Assembly (NCBI GenBank): GCA_030770545.1
Contig: CM061090.1
Coordinates: 13,798,501 to 13,862,500 of the forward strand
Length of the DNA: 64,000 nt
Origin: Macropodus opercularis
Taxonomy: Eukaryota; Chordata; Actinopteri; Anabantiformes; Osphronemidae
Reading direction: 5' to 3'
Shown: positions 47,053-59,559 of the stretch, piece by piece
Layout: each line of letters starts with the position of its first letter
How positions within the stretch are numbered: position 1 is the stretch's first letter
Translations under genes and position numbers: made by a program
Notes under the pieces: generated by a model
The model's input: the letters and a program-made list of their open reading frames with translations, nothing else
Told to the model about the DNA's origin: nothing
Databases searched by the model: none

Positions 47053-48867
47053 ATCTACTGCATGTGGTAAAATGTCTGAAGAGAAAAGAAAGAAGGAGAC
47101 TGTGGTAAAAATGCAGGAAGTGACTTTATTTTGTTTACACTTTGTTGTAACCTCCTACATTAACAGACAAATTTTGGCCTCCAGGGTGTGAAATGACAGG
47201 ACGCCTCCTTCACCCTGACTCACAGGCTTTGATGAAAGTGAGAAACATGTAATCACAGTTAATGTTTAATGGACAACTTGGTTCAGTCAGGGAGACACTT
47301 TTGCATTTTGTTTCATCATCTTAATGCAGACTGTTTGCTGTGAATTACCTCTTGCCAATAATAGTTAATAGAGTTGTTTTTTTCTCTTTCTCTTCTTCTC
47401 TGGAGACACACTGGAGGCCTCACTGATTCTCAGATCAACCATCTTTTATTAAGCTTTGCTTCGCACATGCTCAGTAAACTCTGTGTAAAACTCAAACTCC
47501 AAACCAACCTGGTTAAAAACTGTTTAACCAACATTTGTTCTTAAATGACAACGTCGACCAGCGTCCACACCAACACCACCAAACCTCAGCACATGGCTTC
47601 AGCCTGGTCAAATCCTGGTTTCATACAGTAACTGGTTACAGCTTCACCTACAGGAAGTGACTGGACCTGAGTGAACACAAATCGTCTCATGAACAGAAGT
47701 GAGAGCAGCTAAAATCCTGCCCTGTCACCTCAACGTATCTTCTCTTTAACAGGTCAAACGTCAAAAATCATTTGTTGATGTCTAAAAGCAGGGAATCGAC
47801 GGCTGCACACACACAAACTGCCTAAACCCACTGAGGGTGAAACTACTGCCCACGTGCCCACGAGCAACAACAGACGACGACATGTTCATTTTCAACCAGA
47901 CAGAAAAAACAAAGAAGCTTCAACGAACATGATGAAAGTTGAGGCTAAAACTCCTCCAAACCAAGTTTAACCCACAAACCAAGTCACTGCTTTCTGATAT
48001 TTGATCACATACATTCATTAACCAAACAGCAAGAAATAGTTTGGTTTTAAATGTAACTTGGTGGTTTGGAGAAAAAGGAAGCAGATGATGAAATTAGATT
48101 TCTGACGCAATAGAACTGAACAGTAAAGGAAAATCACCAAGTGAAACCAAGTGAAACATGAACAGTTGACACAACATCCTGCACATACACAACTTTATAA
48201 CCTCTAGATATTAAATACATCCACTGTTCTGGTGTCTGATCATCTAGATGAAGCTACAGTGGTTATCAGGCCAATAAGCCATAAAATCACTTCTCACAAC
48301 TGCTACTGGAAAAACGTTTAATCATAATCATTAATAAACACTCGACGGTGACAAGAACATTAAAAATCATCACAGATCCATGTGGTTAAAACATGTATGA
48401 ACATACGTTAACAGGAAACGTTCAGTAAATGTCCTGTGCACAGTAACAAGGTTTTCTCAAGCTACAGTAAACTAAACAAATGATTCCTACATTAAAGCTG
48501 CACCATCACTTCTGTTCTAAAGCTCAACGTTGGGCATTAAGCAGCTGGTTTTAGCTGCTGTTGAAACATCCTGCAGGTAACGAGTTTAAGGAAATATGTT
48601 CAGTATGTGTCATGTTGTGTGTGTGTACTGTGGTTTTATGACAGTGAGAGGTTTTTATAATAAATGTTTTCTAGCACAGGTTATAAAAACACTAAACCAT
48701 TTCTGTTACAGACACGAAAGGAAACAACAACAACGTGGGCTCATCAGATCTAACAGGGCTTCTAGAAACATGCGTTTGCTGCTTTTTACTCTTTCAACTG
48801 GTTCTTCTGACAGATCTTTAACTCTGTAGAATAAGTCGTCTCACTAAGCTTCATGGCAGCATCGATA
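47053..48867. repeat. 3' flank of gene D, duplicate of 1-1828
   Basis: Near-identical to the start of the window. It is the 3' UTR/flank of gene D and ends less than 300 bp before the start codon of gene C. No other gene is seen. Confidence 0.85.
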
Positions 48868-51800
48868 CTAAAACATGTTGACCTGAGAATAATGTTCATC
48901 AGCGGCTGCAGCAGAAGGTTTTCCTGTCAACAGAGACGTGACTGAGTTGGTTTATTGAATCATGAACCATGATCACACACTGAACTAACTGGACGACAGA
49001 GTGAAACGTAAAATACTAAAATATCAGAAAGAAATAAAGAAGCATTTCAGCATTAATTACAAACAACTACTATAATTAACACCAGCTGAACATAAATGGC
49101 TCCGTGTTGAACATGGTACTGACCTCTGCTCCTCCTCGTCTTGTCTTTGCTGCGTTTGTTGATCTGGGCATAGAGCAGAGCGTCGTCTGAAACAGAGAAC
49201 ACGTCTCTGCATTAGCTGGTTCCACAGACATTTAACAGTAGATGGATGAAAAATCAACAGAAAGGCACCAATGAATAAAAACGACCTGAGCATCAGGTGG
49301 TAAAAACAAACCACACAAGTCAAATGCCGTCACACTGATGCCTCAACTTGAGACTTTGTTTGATTTGTGAACAGCAATAAATGCACAAACATGAAAAGAT
49401 ACAAAACAATGATATAACCAAGTATTAAATACACAAAGTCCAAAATCTACTGTGAATGAAAGTAACTTAACTGCACGATGACGCATTTCATCAGTTTTAA
49501 CGCGACTGTACCTGCAGGTTGTACTTTCACGTCAGAGTATATCGAGCTCTCTGCTGGTTCATGTTACCTTCCTGTCCAGAGAAACATCCATGAAGAAGAA
49601 ATTAATGCTTCTAACGGTTCTGAGTCCAAACATCTGTGAATCATACAGTAGCTGTTGTAGCGTCACTGGTAGGACTCACTCTTCTGTCCAAACGCTTTCA
49701 GTTCAACGACAGAATATGTGATTTCCTCCCACTCATCTGAAACAGATGGTTTCATATGGTTTGTTATTAACCACATGGAGTCAGTTCCCATGAATCATGA
49801 GGTGAAAGTCATCCATGTATGAATCAATGTTACTGCACCTTTGCCAGTGTTTTCAGAGTCATTGATGGATTCATAGACACAAGCCTCAGCTACAAAAAAC
49901 AACAGAGTAAGAAAAAGTACATTTCAAAACATCAAATAAAATCAACAAAAAACGTTGTTTTCAAACGTGTTCATGCATTTAGTGCAGAGACATCTGAGAT
50001 GTTTTAAACCACTGTTATCATAGAGTCTATTGACGAAACAGCAGAACAATAATTATACTGGATTCTTTACTAGTTTTACTACTAACATCAGAGCTAAACT
50101 TTGCTTGGATTCTATTTAGTCAGATGGTTAAAGAGCAAATCTCCAGCCCATAATAACACCCATCACCATCATCATCATCATCAGCCTAAATGAGAAGAAT
50201 AGTCATTACGTGGGTTTTCGTTCTGGCTGACACTGTGATTTTTGTTGCAGGTCCTCGACTGAATTGGTCTGAAGAGAATGAACACAGTTAAAACAGACGT
50301 TTACAGGCCTGCTGTTAAAATGAAGACGTGAGAAGACGTTGGACTGACCTGCAAAAGCATGAATCTGTAAAAAAACAACATCTGTTATTACACAGGAGTG
50401 AAGTGTTCGTTATGCTACAGCATCAGGACACGTCTGTGTAGTGAAATAACCACAGAGGAAATAGTAAGTAAACGTCTAATAACTGAAGAAAATCATCATC
50501 ATCTCACCCTTGGAGCGTCTGAAACGACACGAAAGGAGAAGAAGAAGAAGAACGAATCCACAAACCAGACCAACGACCAACATCACATGAAATGAAGAGA
50601 TTGACTTCACGACTTCTGTAAACAATAAATATTAAATAGACACTTACATAAAAACAGAAAATACAAAACATGTAGCGTAACATATGTTAACATATGTAAT
50701 ATGTGATTATAGTATATTCTTTCTTAGACAAAAGCTAATTTCACAGTAAATAGTAAAACATGTTTTTTCAGTCTCACCGTTGACTGTCATCCAACTCTGT
50801 GGAGACATTTCTCCTTGGTACTGACACTTGTAGGAGCCTTGATGTGACTTGGACACTGCAGAGATGTTCAGATCCACTCTGCTGTCACTTTGGATCACTT
50901 GCTCATTTTGATAGAAAAACACTGTGGAAGGTTTCTGTCCCGTCTTCAACTTGCAGCTCAGACTAACAGAGAGACCCTCAGTCACAGGATGGACAGGACT
51001 CATCAGGATAACAGCTGCATCTGGAGACAGTCACAGTAGGTTTCAGTCAGAGAAAAGCTCCTACTCTGCTTTTTATGGGGCTGTGGGATGACAGACGCTC
51101 GTCTACGGCAACAAGGTGCAGAGATCTGAACCGAGCATTCTGGGAAAGGACCAGACTAACTAGCATCATGTGACGTATGGAGGAAGTGAACGTCTACGAG
51201 GTGAGTGGACACATGAAACCTAGAGTCATGCAAATGTACCAGAAGCAGGAGAAACAGCATCTTGAATCATAGGAGCAATTTAAATGAAGGAAAAAGACCA
51301 AACTCACCATGAACAGTGATGTTGAGTGAATTACTGAAGTGTCCTGATCCAGACTCACACCAGAACACTGCAGAACCAGACTGTGCTGTGTTGATGTCAC
51401 ATCTGGATCCAGTTGTTGTCCAGTTGGAGCAGGATGACAGGAAGCCTCCTTCAGGAAACCTCCTGACTCTCCACTCAGCAGAGTTTCCCTCACAGCTCAG
51501 TGACACAGAGTCAGAGGTGAAGTGTTGAACTCTGTCAGGACTCACTGTGAGAGACGCTGACGGACCAACGTCTGGACAGCAACACGTGATCCACACACAT
51601 TTAACAACAGACACACAACAGTCAGTAGGTTCAGCTTTAGAGGAGAATCCACATGGTTCCTTTCAGCAAACATTGAATTGGTAGAGAAAGAACCAAGAGT
51701 CCAAACAAACTGACCTCCAGACCAGACGAATGCTGCTTTGCTGTAGTCAGTGTAATACGCTGGTTCTCCTCTTCCAGCTCTACACACATATCCTGCTGTG

Positions 51801-54800
51801 TGTGTCTGTCCATGAACCATGTAGGAGCCCTGTTCAGTCCCATGGTCACTAGCAGGTAGCAGCTCATATCTGTAGCTGTGTGACCCATCAGGAACAGTCT
51901 GGTACCAGTAGAACCTCCATCCTGCAGATGGAGGCTCAACCTCACACTTCAGAGCTACTGAGGCTCCAGGACTCAGCCAAGATGGAGACGCTCTGAGGAC
52001 ACACTGGGCTTTATCTGATGGAGAGACACCAAGTCATCAAATCACCCTCAATAGACACTGATGCTCATTTCAATCAAGTCTTGACATTTTCATGTCAAAG
52101 TCAAACATAAGTCAACGTACTGTGACTGACTGTCAGACTGATGGATTGACTCCACTCTGTTGTGATATGTTGAGCGTTTCTCATTCTGCCTCTACACTTG
52201 TAGCCTCCACTGAAGGAAGGAGAAGCTGAGCTGATGTTGAATTCATTGTGTTGTGGTTTGATGCTTGTGGGTGTTTTCCATTCATATTCCCACTCAGTGT
52301 CTCCTGTGTCCTCGATCTCACATCTGACAGTGATCGTGTCTCCTCTGAACAACTGAGTCCAGTTGGGATGAAGAGTCACAACCACCTTGTTTCCAACTGT
52401 TCATTTTAAAGGTCAAAGGTTAAATCAACATCTTGATTTTATTCTAACACATTTTACTCTATTCTTCACTGTAGAATAGTTTGTGTTGTCACACTCACCA
52501 TTTCTGTTGATCCTCACTGAGTCACTGTACTGTGTGTAGTAAACTGCGTCTCCTCTTCCTCCTCTGCACCAGTACAGTCCTTCCTGAGAGACACTGGTTT
52601 CACCATCTTGTGTGATCAGGACTTCAGAGGATTTATCACCTCTGTACCAGTAATATTTCCAACCAGACGATGACGTCACAGAGCAGCTCAGCGTCACACT
52701 GCCCCCTACTGGAACCTCTGTCTTATCACTTGTCAGTTCAGCTTTTGGTTCAGATGCTGTTCAGAATAAAAACATTAGTTTCATAATGTTTCTCCATGAA
52801 TTCAGTAAATAACCACTGTGATCAGCGTTGTAATATATTTTTTTCAAATAATTGTTTAATTGTGTTTAATCATAAAAGCTTCAGTCTATTTGTGACATGA
52901 CTGATTTTCCTGATCAGCTCTGTTCAAGTCCACGTCTTGTATCTGTAAATATTCAACAGTAAATACAACAACGACTGAATGAAACTCACCTGTTACTAAA
53001 CGCAGAGGTTCACTCCATGCTGTTGAGGAATAAATGTTCCTTTTCTGTCGACCCTTACACTTGTAGCCTCCACTACTGGAAGGAGAAGCAGTGAAAACCC
53101 AGCGTTTACTCTGATGTAAAGTTGGTCCTGAGCTGCCTTTGGTCCATTCATATTCCCACTCAGTGTCTCCTCCAGCCTGGATCTCACATGTTAGAGTGAT
53201 GTTCTCTCCTCTGAACATCTCAGGCCAGTCATGCTGCCTTTTTACAACAGCCTTGTTGGAAACTTCACACATAGAGAAAAACACACAAACATGAAACCAT
53301 GAATAGTTTTCAGGTGATAGATTAATGTTAATTATTACAAAGATCTTCACCTGTTTTCTCTACAATGACTGAGTAACTGTTTTGTGTGTAGTAAACTTGG
53401 TTTCCTCCTCTTCCTCCTCTGCAGTGATAGATGCCTCCATCTGTGATTGTGACACTATTGGATTCACTGTTTCTTCTGATCTGAGCTGTTTGAGACGCTG
53501 ACGTCCGTCTGAACCAGTCGTATCTCCAGCTCTTTGACTCGTCCACAGAGCAGGTCAGTGTGACGCTGCCTCCTGCTGGTACGACTGCTCTGCCTCGTGT
53601 CACTGAGGGTCTGGGTTGATCTGGGGTTAAAGTCCAGAGTAAGAAACGCTTTAAAACGGAAGAAACATTAATGAATGAATCAAACACTAACAGTCATTAC
53701 AAACGTTTCCTCGTGTTAACACGTCTCCGTATCTGTTTGTCTTTTTGTCTGAGTTTGTCTATCTGCTCGTCTCACTGACCACTGACTGCAACATCAGTCA
53801 GTTTCACACACAGCATTTTACATTATCAGCTGCATTGAAGCTCATTCAGCTGGGTCACATAACATAGTGTAACACTGTCTTCTGTGGTGTCTAGTGTTCT
53901 CCAGTCTCAGAGGCTGACGTTACTAATCCGGCTACAGTTTGTTAACAAATCGTCTTTAATAAAACCCAAACAGCAGGACAGTACATTCTGAACTTCTATG
54001 CTCTCTGTTCAACCACGCTGCTCCTCTCTAACTCTGGCTCATCCTCCTCAACCTTTCCCCCGTGAAACACAGGCAGATAGGAACCAATGTTTCACATACT
54101 AAGGTTCTGTAAACGACAAATGAAATGCAGATTAGTTTAATCCTAAATTAAACTAATCCAACATAATGTACAGGTAAAGCAAAGGAATATACCTCAACAC
54201 TCTATAATACACAATAAATAAATCCTTATAATAAATTTGAGTGTAAAGGACCTAAGGTTACAATAGGTTTAAATTAGCGTCAGCCTTCACAGTCAGGCAT
54301 CCAACCCAAACAACACAATGATTATCATTATTATAACTGCACACAAATGAAACACAATGGAAACATCTACAGTCCATCCAGTTACTGTTAACAATGGGAC
54401 TGAAGTCCAGTAAAGATCTGAACCAGTCAGAAGATGGATGTTTGAAACTAGTTTTAGTGGAGACATCTAGAAAATGATCAGCAGCCAGTTTTAAATGTTC
54501 AGCCTCAGTGTAACTGACTTGGACTAAACATCTAAAATGTGTTGTTCAGTGTCGTCCTGCTTCATGGCTTCACTTGACTTGAGTGACTTTTCCTGACTCC
54601 TCCCTTAGTTGGTCTGTTTGTTGTTGAACACATTTACAGTAAATTATTCCTAGAAAGTCAGCGATCGTAACAGCAAGCAAACACAAAAACACGTCACTAA
54701 TTAAACAAACTTACGTCTTATTGTCAATCTGAAGTTATTACTCCACTTTGTTAACGTATTTCTTCTGCCTCTGCACCAGTAGTTTCCACTGTGAGACACA

Positions 54801-57800
54801 TCAGCTCTGCTGATCATCAACACTTTACCAGTTCTATCATCAGGTTTGATGGAGCTGGTTGTTTTCCATTCATACTCCCACTGAGAGTCTCCACCTCCAT
54901 GGATCTCACATGTCAGAGTGATGCTCTCACCACTGAATGTCTGAGTCCAGCTGGGTTGTTTGGTCACAGAGACTCTGTAGAAAACTGTTGACAACAAACT
55001 ATTCAGTTCAAGATCTGATGAACATTAAAATATTTTCTGCTGTTCACTGAGATTATTATTCAGTTATTACAAAGTAAAACAGTAGATGTATTATTCCAAG
55101 ATTCCTGTTAAAGTTAAATATTTTTGCTGCAACCAGCATCTTTTTCCAGAGCCTCTAAAGAGACATTTGTTGTTGTTTTTCTGGTGAAACTATCTCATGC
55201 AAACCTTTCTTGTTCTCAGTCAGTTCTAGTTCGTTCTCTGATCTGTTCTGTGTTTCCAGTATGTTCTAACTAAGAGTAGCTTTAATATTCTCTGTGTATG
55301 AGGGGGGTCCAACAGCTCCTCTCAGTGGTTGCGTCTCTGCCACAGTAAACGTCGCATCAATCATCTCAGGCTGTAGTGACGCTGCTGGTGAAGATTCATC
55401 AGGTGACGTCGTCTGAAGGTTGAGTCATGACAACTTTCTTCTAGTGAACGTTTCCCCTTTAGAAGAAACAAATCCAGTTGCCACGACTGACCACGTTCTT
55501 GACTGTTGACAAGGTTTTGCTTTGACGCAAGAAATTTAAAAGCACAAAAACACACGTCCCTCTGGAGCCTCCATATGTTTCTTCTCTTCACTGCTGATAA
55601 AAGTTGAAAGTGACGTTTTATTCCAGAACAAGTTGCTAAACTCACCAGTTTCCTCAACGGTGACGTCTGTGCTGCTCTGTGTGTAGAACAGTGGGTCTCC
55701 TCTCCCTCCTCTGCAGTAGAACCGACCTCCTTCTGTCACTACCACATCAGCTCCGTCTGCTCCACTACTGTTCATGGCCTGAGCTTCAGAGGAGTCTGTG
55801 GAACGTTGGTACCAGTCATATTTCCAACCATCAGAACCGTCCACAGAGCAGCTCAGTGTCACACGTCCACCTGTTGCATCTGCTCTCACAGACGCTTTGG
55901 GTTCATCTGCTGCTCAGGTCAAAGATGAAACACAAAAGATAGAAATGATCAGAATGTGACTAAATACAGAAAATTTGTTCATTATTATCAAATTATAAAC
56001 CTTAGCTAAACTTTCCCTTATTTATTAAATAATCCCACTTACTGCATTACAACTAAATAAAAACAACTAATGTGACGTGATTCACAATCATATCATAGCT
56101 TAATTATAATTATATATAATTTGACATAACATTACTCAAATAGTGAAAACCTCAGAGATTGTGTGAAATAAATAAAAACTGTTAATATACGTATCAGTGC
56201 TGTGAATAGTTTGTTTCCTGATTTAACCCTTAGATGGTTGGTTTTCAGCTGCACCTTGTTAAATGCTCTTATTGTGACGTCTGACAAGTAGAAGTGAAAC
56301 ATCTTTGAAGACGTTTGTGTTTATTTCCACTAGATAATCACATTTAAATGTACTGCATTAAATATTATGTATAAAGCTCAGTTCATTCATCCAGTAAATT
56401 ACGCTGATGATGACCCTGCACAGAAACTCAACAGTGTAATAATCACATCATTCCTTCAGTCGAATAGAGTCACAGAGTTATTCTACTGAACGTTTGACTG
56501 TTTTAAGAGTAAATATTAAAACGTGGACTTAATTAATAAAAAAAACCAAAACAGTTCAACTTACGTCTTATTGTCAGTGTGACATGACTCCACTCTGTTA
56601 ACTGATAGTTTCTTCTGCCTCTGCACCAGTAGTCTCCACTGTGAGACACATCAGCTCTGCTGATCATCAACACTTTACCAGTTCTATCATCAGGTTTGAT
56701 GGAGCTGGTTGTTTTCCATTCATACTCCCACTGAGAGTCTCCACCTCCATGGATCTCACATGTCAGAGTGATGCTCTCACCACTGAATGTCAGAGTCCAG
56801 TTGGGTTGTTTGGTCACAGAGACTCTGTAGGTAACTGTTTGGATCAAAAATATAAATACAAAAGCAACAACTCAGTATAACTCATTATAACATTCAAATA
56901 AACTAAAAAGGAAGGAACAACTAATATTTTTTGCGAAATAAAATTAAAGTCTGATAATTTTAAAATCTGTCAAATAAAATACATTAAATTAAATCTAAAT
57001 AAGTTATTTCACTGAAGAATCATACAGAATCCTTTTAATTTAGCAATCAACAATGAAACCAAACCAATTGAGAATCTTCAGCCATAAAACTGAGCGATGC
57101 TCTTACCGTTGCTGTGGGGATGTGGGGTCACAGTCACATTATGGAAAACTTGAAATACAACAGCTACACAGTAACTTAATTTAAATAAACTAAACACGTC
57201 ACAGATTATACTGAGGCTGCATCAAGCAACTTTTTGCACAATTTCTAAGAAATTAATATAAAAATGTGACAGTACTGTGCAGTAAATGTTTTACTTCATG
57301 ACTCTGGTTTAATACAGGACTTACACAACAGGACTGTTTGAGTAAGACTGAGTTATTTAGAATCAAGCCTGTTACACATTCAGAGATTAAGCTGAACCTT
57401 TGGATGATGATCTTAACTGGTCTTAATCTATTGTTAGATTACAACATTATGTATTAAGTCACAAACAAAAACTGTTAAAACATAAAGCAAAAAAAGACAA
57501 TTAGTCACCGTCATAGTATCCATGGACGTTCGTATCCAGCACTAACACAAAGATTAAAACATCATCAGACATAATCAATTTGACAGAACAGCAAAATGTG
57601 ATAAATGTTTTGTCAGTAGAATTTACATAGAAAATCATTTTGATAATGTTATATACGTGTTTAAGATTAAAAAGTCGGATCATTTTAAAGTATGTATAAT
57701 AACACGCAATAAATAATGTATGAAGAGTAAAAACCAAATGTCTTTAACAACGTTAATTAAGGTTAAAGTCACCAATGTACTCACACACTGATGAGAGCGC

Positions 57801-57821
57801 ACAGAGCAATATGAGCAACAT
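48868..57821 (-). CDS. FCRL/LITR-like inhibitory receptor, gene D (10 Ig domains)
   Basis: Exons: 57785-57821 and 57509-57541 (signal peptide, MLLILLCALSSV then LLDTNVHGYYD), Ig 56565-56822, 55646-55906, 54715-54972, 53351-53620, 52990-53262, 52499-52756, 52121-52396, 51715-52014, 51308-51571, 50778-51020, membrane 50508-50615, tail 49839-49889, 49680-49736, 49512-49571, 49124-49186, 48868-48905. The sum is 3108 nt (1035 aa). The 56.6 and 54.8 kb Ig exons (SVTKQPxWTxTFSGESITLT) are close copies of each other and of those in gene B. From Ig7 to the stop it nearly equals A and has the same ITIM-type set (ITYSVV, SIYSDV, LLYAQI). The leucine run in the membrane helix is four residues shorter than in A. 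Inference: an inhibitory receptor with a longer, partly independent ectodomain. Confidence 0.85.
50349..50364 (-). other. 16-nt microexon candidate, gene D
   Basis: Identical to the one in gene A, as expected from the duplication. Inclusion gives D-S-C-F-C-S then a stop. Confidence 0.5.
53868..54262. mobile_element. Solo LTR in an intron of gene D with target-site duplication
   Basis: A 395-bp insert begins TGTAAC and ends GTTACA and is flanked by a 4-bp direct repeat atag (53864-53867 and 54263-54266). The paralogous intron in gene B (near 27693-27700) keeps the empty site with a single atag. AATAAA occurs inside at about 53957. TG...CA ends, an inner poly(A) signal and a 4-bp target duplication fit a solo LTR of a Gypsy-type element. 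It inserted after the B/D duplication. Confidence 0.8.
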
Positions 57822-59559
57822 CTTCACATCCACTGAAATGAGACTGAAATGTCTCAGCTTCACTTACAAACAACTGCAGAAAAAGCTAAAAGACAGAAGT
57901 TACAGATCATGATAATATAGGTTGTGAAACTAGAGGCTGGACGAAACCCGGTCAGCTACCACAACACACTTCCTACTGCAAACGTGTACTTTACATGTAT
58001 GAGTTGGCACGGTAACCAAGAGGTGTGAGAGAAATGTACTGAGCTGCTCCATCGATGCATAAAAAACCTGGGAGAAAAAAAATAAAATAAAATCTACTTT
58101 ACATGTAAAACATGTTTTCAACAAAAGAAAACATCCGTCACCTTCCAGTGTAACATAATGCATTTGTGTCTTACAAGGGAGGAACAAATTTAAGTCTAAG
58201 CAAAGATCTATGAGAATAAGTCGAGAGTTGCCAGTAGACACAGGAACAGTTGAGCGTCATCAGCGTAGCATAATGCAAATAGTGTGAGAGGAAGCTGAAG
58301 ACTCAGGACGTATTGGTCTTGTAGGTGTTAAAAGGGATGTAACTGTGGGGAGAATAGAGGGACAATGACACAAAACCTACCAACCCGTCACCTGATCTCA
58401 GCCCAACAGTTTCTCACCTACTACAGGTGTCAGTGTGTCTATTAAAGTGTCTGGATTGTATTTATGTGTCACGGTTTCTGCTGACACCACTTCAAGGGGA
58501 GGCTTCAGCGGCTGTTAAGGATCAGGCGGATTCAGAGCTTTTCGGTTTTAGCCACTTTTATTTATCACCGAGTGGGTGGAACAACAGAAAAAGTCACGTA
58601 AGCACATCGGTCCAAAATACAAAAATAAGGGGGAAACACTGAGGAAAGCAAGGAGCAAACAAAAGAAGACAATGCAGGGAGGGGGCGACTCAAAGCGGAA
58701 CAAAAGTTACAGTAATAGGACGAATTCAGGTCGGGTCTAAGCCGTTAAACAAGCAAACCAGGAAACGCTTCGCTAGCGGCCTGGACGTCCACCAGCTGGC
58801 GAACCGCTAGCGAACAAAACTCACAGTCCGAGCCGCCGAGGAGACGCGAGGGGTGAAGCAGACCCTCCACGGGCTCCAGGTGACGAGAGCCAGGCAGGAC
58901 ATAGAAGACATGACCGGTCCAGAGGCGGGTGAACAAGGGTGAAACACGGACGACGTCCCGACACCGTAGTGTTGGGCGAACGGAGCTTAGAGCAGAGGCA
59001 GTTAATGAGACACAGGTGAAACCAATCACCTGATCAGCTAGTGAAGCTACAGAGGGTCCTACGGAGCAGATCCGGGCATGGCCTTCACAATAAAGGTTCC
59101 AACCCCGGAAGTCTCAGGTCTAACAAACAACAACAAATTTAAACAAGGTTAAATTAAAATTGGGTGAATGAAAACGAATGAGCCAGCAGGTGTCCTTCTC
59201 CAGGATCACATCCAGACGTTTTACTGTTTCTTTATTGGTTTTTATAACACTTAACAGAACTAAACGTCCAAAAGCATTTACACTAAATATACAGTCCCCC
59301 TTTTTAGTAACACAGTCAATGAGTTCAATGTCAAATTAAAAATCTTGTGCCTAAACCACATGCAGCAGCTCAGGCCAACCTCCACAGTCCAACTTAAAAC
59401 ACTCATTTCCTTCACTTCCCTCCACCTTAATTCTAGTGTATTTAATTTACACTATATTCTCCATTTCATACATTTTCCTCCTCTCGCTTGTTTTTGATGC
59501 GGCCGTTTGTCCATGACTTCTAGTTCTCTGCTTCATGTCACTGCAGCTTGTTTCCTGTA
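57822..59559. other. Gap between genes E and D, with a dispersed repeat
   Basis: No gene is supported. 58480-59100 is GC-richer (words such as cgctagcggcctgg and gagccgccgaggagacgcg) and looks like an inserted non-autonomous repeat; its first part resembles the starts of repeats at about 14790 and 44345. A minus-strand frame of about 94 codons there has no recognised domain. Confidence 0.4.
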
